A stretch of DNA of 64,000 bases from positions 1,612,001 through 1,676,000 of the forward strand of contig NZ_CP028339.1 in assembly GCF_003030465.1 (NCBI RefSeq), given 5' to 3'. The stretch comes from Thauera aromatica K172 (lineage in GTDB: Bacteria; Pseudomonadota; Gammaproteobacteria; Burkholderiales; Rhodocyclaceae). Both the position numbers and the translations under genes were made by a program. Under the pieces are notes generated by a model, which had not been told where the DNA came from, ran no database searches, and saw nothing but the letters and a program-made list of their open reading frames with translations. This document shows positions 27,988-35,802 of the stretch, piece after piece. The first letter of the stretch is position 1; every line of letters starts with the position of its first letter.

Positions 27988-28557
27988 GTGTGCCACGTTC
28001 AACTGCAGACGCACCCGTTTTTCCTCTTTCTGACTCGCCTCGATGAAGAACTCGCAGCCCAGGCACAGGCCGTGGGGTGTGCCTGTGGCGGCGCGCTCCA
28101 TCGTGCCAACTATCCCCGCAAACCCCGGGGTTGCCCGACGCTGGCGATCCGCGAGGCGTTCTCGTCCCGGCTGAGCTTTTGCTGTAGTCGCTGCCGCCGG
28201 CGCACGACCTCGATGTCGGTGCGCTTCCTGGGCCGGCGCGTGTATCTGGGCTTGGTGGTGGTGCTGTGTTCTGCCCGGCATGCCGGGCAGAACACAGCGG
28301 CGGCGACGCTGTGTGAGGCGCTCGCGGTGCCGCTGCGCACCTTGCAGCGCTGGCGACGGTGGTGGCGTGAGGACTTCATGCACACCCCGCTGTGGCAGGT
28401 GATGTGCGCCCGCTTCATGCCGCCGGTGTCGGCCGAGCGGCTGCCGGGCGATCTGCTCGCACGCTTTGGCGGCGAGGCGGCCGAGGCGCTGCAGCGCCTG
28501 CTGTGCTTTCTGGCGCCGATCACGGTCCGCGCGGCCACGCTGGCCGAGGGGCGCTGA
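27988..28557 (+). CDS. Zinc-ribbon protein, first gene of the transposon
   Basis: 189 residues from a GTG at 27988; the frame is open to 27898, inside the terminal repeat, so the start is uncertain. It carries two zinc-binding pairs (CACGGALHRANYPRKPRGC and CCSRCRRR) followed by a helical LRTLQRWRRWWRED segment that looks DNA-binding. Its role is probably end recognition or regulation of transposition, inferred from position only. A perfect 36-bp palindrome lies inside the coding sequence. Confidence 0.65.
   Translation: MCHVQLQTHPFFLFLTRLDEELAAQAQAVGCACGGALHRANYPRKPRGCPTLAIREAFSSRLSFCCSRCRRRTTSMSVRFLGRRVYLGLVVVLCSARHAGQNTAAATLCEALAVPLRTLQRWRRWWREDFMHTPLWQVMCARFMPPVSAERLPGDLLARFGGEAAEALQRLLCFLAPITVRAATLAEGR
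28263..28298. repeat. Perfect 36-bp palindrome inside the transposon's first gene
   Basis: GCTGTGTTCTGCCCGGCA is immediately followed by its exact reverse complement. It has no loop beyond the central GCATGC and lies wholly in the coding sequence, where it encodes LCSARHAGQNTA. It can form a cruciform in DNA or a very stable RNA hairpin. No T run follows, so it is not a classical terminator. Confidence 0.9.
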
Positions 28558-28654
28558 TGTCCCGCAGAGGATGCGCATAGCCACCCAGGGCGAGGCTTCG
28601 TAGCCTGCACTCCCAGTGGCGTCACCCCCCGGTGCGCCCGAACCGGGAGTCCTC

Positions 28655-30106
28655 TTGAACACACCGACCGATCCCCCGCAACGCGATCGATGGGCGCGGC
28701 TGCGCTTCTCGATCATCGGCCCCTTGCTGGCCGCACCGCCCGCGCCGGGCGAGGTGCACGATGCGCTGGCCACGCTTGCCGCCCGCACCTGGCGCCATCC
28801 CATCAGCGCATTGGATGTACGCTTCGGGCTGTCGACGATCGAGCGCTGGTACTACGCCGCGCGCAGCGCCGCCGACCCGATCGCGGCGCTGCGCGACCGG
28901 CCACGCCCCCGGGGCCGCTTCGCGAGCCTGGCGCCGGGCGTCATCGACGCGCTGGTGCAGCAGTACCGCGAACACCCGGGCTGGACCGCGCAACTGCACC
29001 TGGACAATCTGCGCGTCGCGCTCAACGGCAGCGGACTATCCGTGCCGTCCTATCCGACGGTGCGTCGCTACCTCAAGGCCCGGGGGATGTTCCGTCAGGC
29101 GGCACCGAAGCGCACGAGCGTGGGCGCCGTGCTTGCCCGTGATCGGCTCGAGCAGCGCGAGGTGCGCAGCTTCGAGCTCGATCACGTGTCGGCGCTGTGG
29201 CATCTGGACTTCCACCACGGCGCGCGCCGCGTGCTCACCCGCGCGGGCACCTGGGAGAAGCCCTTCCTGCTGGGCATCGTGGACGACCGCTCACGCCTGG
29301 TCTGCCACCTGCAGTGGTACCTGGACGAGAGCGCGCAGAGCCTGGTCCATGGCCTGTCGCAGGCCTTCATGAAGCGCGGGCTGCCGCGCGCGCTGATGAC
29401 CGACAACGGCGCGGCCATGCTCGCCGACGAGACGGTGTCGGGCTTGAGCCGGCTCGGGGTGCTGCACCAGACGACGCTGCCGTACTCGCCCTACCAGAAC
29501 GCCAAACAGGAGTCCTTCTGGGGGCGCGTCGAGGGGCGGTTGATGCCCATGCTCGAGGGCGAGCCCGCGCTCACGCTGGAATTGCTCAATCAGGCGACCC
29601 AGGCCTGGGTCGAGCATGAGTATCACCGCACGCTGCACAGCGAGATCGGCGCGACACCGCTCGCACGCTATCTGGCCGGTCCCAACGTGCGCCGCGACTG
29701 TCCCACTCCCACGGTACTCGCCGACGCGTTCCGCATCGAGGTGCCACGACGCCAGCGGCGCGCCGACGGCACCGTGACCCTGCATGGGCGGCGCTTCGAG
29801 ATCCCGTCGCGCTACCACGCGCTGGCCGTGGTGCACCTGCGCTATGCGCGCTGGGACCTGACCCGGGTCGATCTGGTCGATCCGCACACCGGCGCCGTGC
29901 TGTGCCCGATCACCCCACTCGACAAGTCGGCCAACGCCGAGCGCACGCGCCGGCCCCGCGCACCGACGGCGGTCGATCTGTCGCCGCTGCCGCCCTCGGG
30001 CATGGCGCCGCTGCTCACCCAGTTGCTCGCCGACTACGCCGCCACCGGCCTGCCGCCGGCCTATCTGCCTGCCCCCGCTTCCCCCACCGAACAGGATCTC
30101 GCATGA
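28655..30106 (+). CDS. DDE (rve-type) transposase of the 3.4-kb transposon
   Basis: 483 residues if started at TTG 28655, which has GGGAG five bases upstream; the frame is open to 28616. An N-terminal helix-turn-helix region (LDVRFGLSTIERWYYAA) precedes an integrase-core domain. Catalytic residues are Asp in HLDFHHG, Asp in MTDNGAAM and Glu in NAKQESFW, the last two with 35 residues between them, i.e. DD35E. The C-terminal beta-rich region resembles TniA/Mu-type transposases. The stop overlaps the ATPase start (ATGA). Confidence 0.88.
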   Translation: MNTPTDPPQRDRWARLRFSIIGPLLAAPPAPGEVHDALATLAARTWRHPISALDVRFGLSTIERWYYAARSAADPIAALRDRPRPRGRFASLAPGVIDALVQQYREHPGWTAQLHLDNLRVALNGSGLSVPSYPTVRRYLKARGMFRQAAPKRTSVGAVLARDRLEQREVRSFELDHVSALWHLDFHHGARRVLTRAGTWEKPFLLGIVDDRSRLVCHLQWYLDESAQSLVHGLSQAFMKRGLPRALMTDNGAAMLADETVSGLSRLGVLHQTTLPYSPYQNAKQESFWGRVEGRLMPMLEGEPALTLELLNQATQAWVEHEYHRTLHSEIGATPLARYLAGPNVRRDCPTPTVLADAFRIEVPRRQRRADGTVTLHGRRFEIPSRYHALAVVHLRYARWDLTRVDLVDPHTGAVLCPITPLDKSANAERTRRPRAPTAVDLSPLPPSGMAPLLTQLLADYAATGLPPAYLPAPASPTEQDLA

Positions 30107-30948
30107 ACACCAAACTGCTCGCCCTCTACGGGCTCAAGTGGCATCCCTTCACCACCGAGGTGCACACCGAGGCGATCCATGTGCCCGCGCGCCTCGAGCA
30201 CTTCTGCTGGCGCATCGAGCAGGGCCTGATCGGCGAAGGGGGCTTTGCGATGATCCACGGTGACCCGGGCACCGGCAAAAGCGTGGCGCTGCGCCTGCTG
30301 GCCGAGCGCCTGGCCCGTATCCCCGATGTCACCGTCGGCGCGATCACGCACCCGCAGAGCAACCTTGCGGACTTCTATCGCGAGATGGGCGATCTCTTTG
30401 GCGTGCCGCTGCGCCCGCACAACCGCTGGGGCGGCTTCAAGGCGCTGCGCGAGGCGTGGTTCGCCCACCTGGAATCGACCCGGCGCCGCCCGGTGCTGCT
30501 CATCGACGAGGCCCAGGAGATGAGCCCGGCGGTGCTCTCGGAGTTGCGCCTGATGGCCAGCGCGAAGTTCGACTCGCAGTCGCTCCTGTGCGTGGTGCTC
30601 GCGGGCGATGCGCGCCTGCCCGAGAAGCTGCGCCGCGAGGAGCTCATCCCGCTGGGCTCGCGCATCCGCACCCGGCTCACCACCGAAGCGGCCAGTCGCG
30701 AGGACTTGCTCGCCTGCCTGCAGCATCTGGTGAGCGCGGCCGGCAACGCCAGCCTGATGAGCTCCACCCTCATGCACACGCTGTGCGATCACGCCGTCGG
30801 CAACTACCGCATCCTCACCACGATGGCCGCAGAGCTGCTCGCCGTGGCCGCACACCGCGACCTGCCTCAGCTCGACGAGAAGCTCTACCTCGACGTCTTT
30901 GCCCCACCCGAAACCGTCGCCCCGCGCCGGGCAGCGGCACGACGCTGA
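30103..30948 (+). CDS. AAA ATPase of the transposon (TniB/ExeA-like)
   Basis: 281 residues with Walker A HGDPGTGKS near 46-54 and Walker B VLLIDEAQEM near 131. Proteins of this type select target DNA and activate the DDE transposase, as IstB, TniB and MuB do. Its ATG overlaps the transposase stop, so the two are translationally coupled. Confidence 0.88.
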   Translation: MNTKLLALYGLKWHPFTTEVHTEAIHVPARLEHFCWRIEQGLIGEGGFAMIHGDPGTGKSVALRLLAERLARIPDVTVGAITHPQSNLADFYREMGDLFGVPLRPHNRWGGFKALREAWFAHLESTRRRPVLLIDEAQEMSPAVLSELRLMASAKFDSQSLLCVVLAGDARLPEKLRREELIPLGSRIRTRLTTEAASREDLLACLQHLVSAAGNASLMSSTLMHTLCDHAVGNYRILTTMAAELLAVAAHRDLPQLDEKLYLDVFAPPETVAPRRAAARR

Positions 30949-30967
30949 CCGCCAACAGGAGACCCTC

Positions 30968-31195
30968 ATGCACAACCCCTCCTCGAGCGCATCGCTGTCG
31001 TGGCCCCAACTGCCCGATGAGGTGGCTCTGGCCCTTCAGGGCGTACTCCACGACTTCGTCATCCTGTTCGAGTCCCACTACCTCGGCCAGATCGAACGCT
31101 ACTACCGCGAGCGATCGCGCGCGCACCTCGCCCAGCCCGACTTCATCCAGCCTGACCTGTTCCGCTCGGCCAACCCGGACGACCCGCCGTTCTGA
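30968..31195 (+). CDS. Small accessory protein of the transposon
   Basis: 75 residues, acidic and aromatic (FVILFESHYLGQIERYYRER), with no recognised domain. It has an AGGAG site and starts 20 bp after the ATPase gene. Its position inside the terminal repeats makes it a probable accessory or regulatory gene. Confidence 0.6.
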   Translation: MHNPSSSASLSWPQLPDEVALALQGVLHDFVILFESHYLGQIERYYRERSRAHLAQPDFIQPDLFRSANPDDPPF

Positions 31196-31214
31196 ACCGC
31201 TCACCTTCAAGCAA

Positions 31215-31248
31215 AAACGCCGCCGGTCATCGTCACCGGGCGGCGTTT
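31215..31248. terminator. Hairpin at the right end of the transposon genes
   Basis: AAACGCCGCCGGT pairs with ACCGGGCGGCGTTT across a short loop, with one bulged base. The run of A before the stem gives a T run on the minus strand, so it works best against transcription entering from the right. Confidence 0.6.
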
Positions 31249-31393
31249 CCATCTGCCGATCGCCCTCTGCGGACCATCGCGATACGTGACCACCGGGACA
31301 TCAAATCGGGTGATCACACTCACAAGGCGAGCATCAAGTCCAAGCGCATGCTGGCTGCGACCATTGACGAATTTCGTGCCGAACTGCTCGGGG

Positions 31394-31453
31394 TTATGAC
31401 ATGAAGGTGCGATTGCCCTGGGGCGGAAGCTTGCGGGCGTCGATCTTTTCCAT
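31394..31453 (-). pseudogene. N-terminal scrap of an IS630-like transposase
   Basis: From the ATG at 31453 the minus strand reads MEKIDARKLPP, the usual opening of many IS630-type transposases, then loses similarity and stops after 19 codons. Together with the short plus-strand frame ending at 31401 (..TIDEFRAELLG), it indicates old insertion debris between the transposon and the first attC-like site. Confidence 0.45.
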
Positions 31454-31509
31454 GCCCGAATTATATCAAAACCTATTTGATTGCCGGGTTAATAGTGCTA
31501 TGCAGAGAC

Positions 31510-31576
31510 GCCGAACCAATCATTCCACCGGACCTGCACGAAAAGCCGCGCAGGCCGGTGAGTTCAGACGTTACGT
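31510..31576 (+). other. attC-like site 1 (integron recombination site)
   Basis: 67 bp. It starts with R''-like GCCGAAC and ends with R'-like GTTACGT. Between them CACCGG-A-CCTGC pairs with GCAGGCCGGTG, leaving one unpaired A on one arm, as attC sites do. The outer segments (CAATCATTC and AGTTCAGAC) resemble those of the classical aadA attC. R'' and R' each have one departure from RYYYAAC/GTTRRRY. It lies 31 bp before the first cassette gene. Confidence 0.72.
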
Positions 31577-31607
31577 GTATTAATCCGATCGCGGAAGGGA
31601 GGCCCAG

Positions 31608-32531
31608 ATGGCTCTAGGTGATAATAAACGTAGAATTAAATACGCTTTGCGACTAGCGGGCTGGAGCTATGAAAATGGCAATCGAGACAAGTTGAAACGA
31701 GATGCCGCCAGCGTCGCTCCTTCTGAATATCAATCAGAAATGGATGGCTCTTTGTTTTGTCCTGTTTGTTACACGAATCTAAACCGTGTGCCAAAGCAAA
31801 AGGAACATTTTTCTAATGGTCGAGAGGCATATTTTTGCCATTTAGCAGCTTATAAAGACATCAAGTGCGATCTTCGTTCCAGCAGGCCTGAAGGAAAAAG
31901 ATATGAAACATATGAAGAGGCACGTAAAGCTATAGATGATGAAAACTTAGTCATAGTAGATGGGTTCATTAAAAATAAGCCTGAACTTCCAGATGAAGCA
32001 GGAGGTGAATACGATGAAACTCCTGTAGAAGATATTGATGGCCCTATCTCAGATGTGCCTATAGGACGGCATAGAGGCGAGTCCTTTAAGCTGCCAAGCA
32101 AGATTACTACTGTGGCCGGTATTTGTAGGAATTTTGACGAGAATCTCTACAAATATTATTACTTTCCAAATCAAAAATACTCAATACAACTGGTCGATCT
32201 GCTTCACCCTGTAGAAGAAATCCAAGAAGAAGATGATGGGCCAAAGCTCTACTACGGAACCATCGAAAGAACCGTCCATTTGGGTGAGCATAAACGGCCA
32301 GACAATATTCGCATGACTTACTTAAAGAATAATCAATCTTGCGTTCATGATTTTTGCATCAAATTACAAGATAAACATCAAAAAACTCATGGCATTACCG
32401 ATGCCTCAGTTGGCAGAACTGTTATTGTCTATGGCGCAGTAAGTGATAATGGTACTGGCTTATGTTTTAAAAATCTTGGTTGGGGTGAGTTTGCTTTGCT
32501 CCCCCGCAAGTATGATGAATTGCTAGCATAA
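31608..32531 (+). CDS. Unknown cassette-borne protein with a CoiA-like zinc site
   Basis: 307 residues, clearly AT-richer than the surroundings, with a strong AAGGGAGG ribosome-binding site. The N-terminal third has Cys51 and Cys54 (CPVC), His67, and Cys77/His78 (FCH), a spacing like the zinc site at the start of CoiA-type nuclease relatives. A Glu/Asp-rich linker (about 125-150) leads to a C-terminal beta-rich region (about 200-300) that could be an OB fold. I do not recognise the protein. Low GC, attC-like flanks and mobile neighbours indicate transfer; a defence or DNA-binding role is only a guess. Confidence 0.75.
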   Translation: MALGDNKRRIKYALRLAGWSYENGNRDKLKRDAASVAPSEYQSEMDGSLFCPVCYTNLNRVPKQKEHFSNGREAYFCHLAAYKDIKCDLRSSRPEGKRYETYEEARKAIDDENLVIVDGFIKNKPELPDEAGGEYDETPVEDIDGPISDVPIGRHRGESFKLPSKITTVAGICRNFDENLYKYYYFPNQKYSIQLVDLLHPVEEIQEEDDGPKLYYGTIERTVHLGEHKRPDNIRMTYLKNNQSCVHDFCIKLQDKHQKTHGITDASVGRTVIVYGAVSDNGTGLCFKNLGWGEFALLPRKYDELLA

Positions 32532-32535
32532 ACAC

Positions 32536-32603
32536 ACGTAACAAAGCGCTGCTAGCGAGAAACCTACGAACGCTTCGGTTTGCCCCAGAGCGCGGCGTTT
32601 GGC
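32536..32603 (+). other. attC-like site 2
   Basis: 68 bp beginning four bases after the first cassette gene's stop. R'' is ACGTAAC and R' is GTTTGGC (six of seven to GTTRRRY). GCGCT pairs with AGCGC, and an inner AAACC/GGTTT stem caps it. The R'' box is the exact complement of GTTACGT, the R' at the end of site 1. That is what is expected if TTACGT is the left end of a cassette whose circular form carried this attC. Confidence 0.68.
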
Positions 32604-32651
32604 GTCATCAATACACACCAGAGAACATTTATGCATCTAGACCCCATTGTC

Positions 32652-32659
32652 ATTCGCCG
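32652..32659 (+). repeat. 8-bp target-site duplication of the IS66 element, left copy
   Basis: ATTCGCCG at 32652-32659 is repeated exactly at 35091-35098, directly outside the two inverted ends. Eight bp is the length IS66 elements produce. It proves the insertion is recent enough to be unaltered and defines the reading frame that was broken. Confidence 0.95.
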
Positions 32660-32687
32660 GTAAGCGGTAACTGACCGGCGTCCTTGC

Positions 32688-34320
32688 CTACTTCGAGATT
32701 GCGAAGAGATCGGATCGCAACGGGTTGGCAGCGAAGTGCTGCTTCCACAGCCTGGGGGTGAGTTGCGCCACGTCGGCGGCCGGGTGCTGCCCGACACGCT
32801 GGAGCACATCGACCAGGTACGCATAGGGGTCGATGTCGTGCAGGCGGCAGGTGGCGATCAGGCTTTGCGCGATGCCCACGTATTTGGCGCCGACCTCGGT
32901 CCAGCAGAAGAGCCAGTTGCGACGGCCCATCGGCACCACGCGCAGGGCGCGCTCCAGGTGATTGGTGTCGATCGGCACCTCGGGGTCGGCCAGATACACC
33001 TCGAGGGCGGCGCGGCGCTCGCGCACATACGCCATGGCGGTGGTGAGCGGGGAGCTGGGAGCTGGGCAGCAGGCCCTGGGATTCGAACTGGGCATCGACC
33101 CAGGCGAAGAACTGGTGGACCACGGGCTTCGCCTGCGCGAGCCGGTGCGCGCGGCGTGCTTCGCCGACGAGCTTGGCTTCGCGGATGTGCTTCTCCACCG
33201 CGTACAGCTTGCCAATCATGTCCAGCGCCTGGCCTGCGCGCTCGGGCTCGACCGACTGCGCATCGAAGAACTTCCGCCTCGAATGGGCCCAGCATTGAGC
33301 GTGTGTGAGCCCGCATTTTTCAGCGTAGCGTTCGTAGGCCCCGTAGCCATCAGTGAGCAGCACCGCCCCCTTGGGCGGCGGGTCGGTGCCCAGTGTCTGC
33401 GCGATGTGCTTGCCGCCCCGGCCCTCGTGATAGGGGAAGCAGATCTCGTCACGCTCGCCATAGACCGGCCAGAAATAGCCGCCCTTCATCTTGCCCGGGC
33501 CGGCACGGCCCGCCTTGATCGGGGTCTCGTCCATCGCCTTGACCCGGCTCGCGCGGATCGAGTCGAGTTGGGCGACAAAGACCGGTTCGAGCAGTGAGAG
33601 CGCCGCGTGGGTGAGTTGCGTGAGCCACGGGCGCGAGACCTTGATGCCGTTGTCCCCGAGCCGTTGGTGCTGGCGATACAGCGGCTGGTGGTAGCAGAAC
33701 TTGTCGGTGATGAGCCCGGCGACGAAGCTCACGTCGGCCCGGCTGCCCTCGATCACCCCGACCGGCGCCGCCGGGCAAGACATCACCTGGGTGTCGCGGT
33801 GCTTGATCACCGGGCGCACGTATTTGAGGATGACGTAGCTGCCCGGGCGCTGCGCGAGCCGGAAACTCGTCTTCTCGCCAATCACCTCGTACTGGTCCGG
33901 GGCGAGCCCTTCGGCGTCCGGGTTGGGCAGCGCGATCGTCTCGACCGGCACCCGGGTCTCGTCAAAGAACAGCGCCGGCTCGTCGTCCCGGGCGTAATCG
34001 GTGGCGCGGGCCCGGCGGGTGTGGGCGGCGATGTCCTTGCCAGGCGGCGGGGGCGAGGATTCGGGCACCGGCAACTCGCCCAGGTGCATCTGATGCGGGT
34101 CGGCCTCGAAGAGGCGCTTCTCGCTCTTCTGGCCGAACAGCTGCCGCCGGAACCAGTCGAGCTGGTGTTTCATCGCCTGGAACTCAAGCCGCATCGCATC
34201 GAGTTGGCGCTGTGTGGCCGCGTTCGCCTGGGCCAGTTCCACGACTTGCTCAGGGGCCCAGCGGGCGGCCTCGGCAAGCGTCGGAACGGTCAGGAAAACG
34301 GGCGTTGTCATGGCCCGCAT
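32688..34320 (-). pseudogene. tnpC: IS66 transposase TnpC, frameshifted
   Basis: Starting at ATG 34320 (or 34311), the frame gives the IS66 coiled-coil N-terminus, zinc-binding middle and DDE core (VKAMDETPIKAG, LLTDGYGAYE). It continues to about residue 418 and then leaves the family. The true C-terminal part (YVRERRAALEVYLADPEVPI to LFAISK) continues in another frame to a TAG at 32688. The cause is a tandem duplication of 7 bp, GGAGCTG twice at 33051-33064; removing one unit restores 541 codons. Confidence 0.92.
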
Positions 34321-34340
34321 TTTACCGCAAAAGCCAGCAT

Positions 34341-34700
34341 TCATGCGGCTTTCACCGCGATTTCTGGCAGTTTGAAGCGGCGTTTGAAGCGCGCCGGCTC
34401 GATGCCTTCGAGCAGCAATTTGAGCCCTGTCCAGTCCATCTCGCGGCTGACCGCCTTGGACCAGTCCGACACGAAGCGCCCCGACTCGAGCCGCTTGGCC
34501 CAGATGCAAAAGCCGCTGCGATCCCAGTACAGCACCTTCATCTGGGTCGCCCGCCGGTTGATGAACACGAACAGATGCCCCGACAAAGGGTCCTGTCCCA
34601 CGCCGTGGTGTGCCAGTGCATAGAGCCCGTCGAAGGATTTGCGCATATCGACCGGCCGACCATACAGGTGCACCCGTACCGTGCCCTCCGGGAAGAACAT
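34341..34700 (-). CDS. tnpB: IS66 accessory protein TnpB
   Basis: 119 residues, full length for the family, with the usual opening MFFPEGTVRVHLYGRPVDMR and the GHLFVFINRR and KVLYWDRSGFCIWAKRLE blocks. It is required for IS66 transposition; the biochemical role is unclear. Its ATG shares a base with the tnpA stop. Confidence 0.95.
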   Translation of the reverse strand: MFFPEGTVRVHLYGRPVDMRKSFDGLYALAHHGVGQDPLSGHLFVFINRRATQMKVLYWDRSGFCIWAKRLESGRFVSDWSKAVSREMDWTGLKLLLEGIEPARFKRRFKLPEIAVKAA

Positions 34701-35005
34701 CAGCCGCGCACCAGGTGCAGTACCAGTCCGCCACCCAGATCGAGCTTGAGCTCGAGGCGCGAGGCGCCGCCTGAGCCCAGCACGCCCAGATCGACGAACG
34801 CCTCTTGCCGAGCCGGCGTTCGAGCGTCTGCTGCACCGCTCGCCAGAGCAACGAGTGCCCGCCAGCGTTGAAAGCTCGAGACGCTGATCGACTCGCGCGC
34901 GCAAAACGCCGCCACGCTCAGTCCGCTCGATACATGGCGGGCGAACACCTCCCGCCACTCGTCCCGACTGCGCCGCCGCCACTTGCGCTTGATTGCTCCT
35001 GCCAT
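34700..35005 (-). CDS. tnpA: IS66 accessory protein TnpA
   Basis: 101 residues from ATG 35005. A basic start (AIKRKWRRRSRDEWREVF) leads to a helix-turn-helix region (SGLSVAAFCARESISVSSFQ), the typical TnpA DNA-binding module. It is the first gene of the element, coupled to tnpB. Confidence 0.92.
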   Translation of the reverse strand: MAGAIKRKWRRRSRDEWREVFARHVSSGLSVAAFCARESISVSSFQRWRALVALASGAADARTPARQEAFVDLGVLGSGGASRLELKLDLGGGLVLHLVRG

Positions 35006-35730
35006 GAACACCGCCTCCGTTGTTGAACCTGGAGGCGATTGTCCACGCCGATCATGCGACCGGGAACAACGCCGGGCAGTTACCGCTTACATTCGCCGCT
35101 TCAAAGAACTCCAGACAAAAGCCGAAGCTGTATTGAACGCCAAATTTGTTGACTTCACTGATGATGAAGACATTCCGCACTACAAGGTTCCCTCGGATGC
35201 TTACAAGGAATGGGCTACAGGTGTTTTGAACTTGCTCCATCGCACATTCGGCGAAAGCAGTATTCACTACAAAAATTTCTTTGACCACTACCAAGGATTC
35301 AAGGGATGGGTTTCAAATTTTCAAGACAGCTATGGAATATTCCGTGCCGCAAGAGAGGACTATGAAGGCGGTTACTTATTCAATATCCGCACTTTGGCAA
35401 AGGCTGAGGTTCTATCAGATGCGCTTATACAGGCCAAGGCACTGCTCGCCTCAGGATATAAGGACCCTGCCTGCATCCTCGCGCGCGTATCTCTCGAATC
35501 TACGCTGAAGGATCTTGCCGGTCGATATGGCGTTGCAGAAGGGAAGCTTGACCGAATGAACGCCGACCTAACCAAGTTAGGCGCATATAACATGGCCAAG
35601 CAGAAACAGATCACGGCGTGGGCCGAGATTGGAAATAAGGCAGCTCATGGTGATTGGAGCCAGTACACTACCCAGGATGCTGAGGCCATGGTCAACGGCG
35701 TTGAAGCGTTGGTTGCTGACCTCACATGAC

Positions 35731-35802
35731 GCCCAACAATCCGGTCCAGCGGACAGCCGGCCAGCTACGCTGACCTCCTGCCACTGACCTTCGTCGTTGA
35801 AC
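35731..35802 (+). other. attC-like site 3
   Basis: 72 bp beginning one base after the split gene's stop. R'' is GCCCAAC, a perfect RYYYAAC, and R' is GTTGAAC, a perfect GTTRRRY. GGTC-C-AG pairs with CTGACC, leaving an unpaired C, and an inner GGCCAGC/GCTGACC hairpin has a TAC tip. The second cassette's left end (GTTTGGC) matches the complement of this R'' at six of seven positions. After it, 35803-36093 shows nothing I can identify. Confidence 0.68.

Larger units (their letters stand above)
27886..31292 (+). mobile_element. 3.4-kb four-gene TniA/TniB-like transposon
   Basis: Four same-strand genes: a zinc-ribbon protein, a DD35E transposase, an AAA ATPase and a 75-residue protein. The proposed ends are TGATCAAGCAGCGTGATGG at 27886 and, inverted, TGGTCACGTATCGCGATGG ending at 31292. 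They match at 14 of 19 positions, with TG...CA tips as in retroviral-integrase-type elements, and similarity continues inward. I see no target-site duplication. It resembles IS21, Tn5053 and Tn7 in pairing transposase and ATPase, but I cannot name its family. Confidence 0.75.
32660..35090 (-). mobile_element. IS66-family insertion sequence
   Basis: 2,431 bp. The ends begin GTAAGCGGTAACTG on both sides (inverted) and match at 21 of the first 22 positions; GTAAGCG is the usual IS66 tip. It contains tnpA, tnpB and tnpC on the minus strand in the normal order and has an exact 8-bp duplication ATTCGCCG outside. The transposase gene is frameshifted, so this copy is probably unable to move by itself. 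Confidence 0.96.
32631..35729 (+). pseudogene. DUF4145-like gene split by an IS66-family element
   Basis: The gene starts at ATG 32631 (MHLDPIVIR...), is interrupted at 32660-35090, and resumes at 35099 after the second target repeat. Deleting the element and one repeat gives an uninterrupted 219-residue frame. The C-terminal part (from about residue 100) resembles DUF4145/HEPN-type domains: a helical LARVSLESTLKDLAGRYG block and a terminal IGNKAAHGDW motif. Such domains are common in defence and RNase proteins. A spurious start inside the element could still give a chimeric product. AT-rich; second cassette of the array. Confidence 0.8.
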
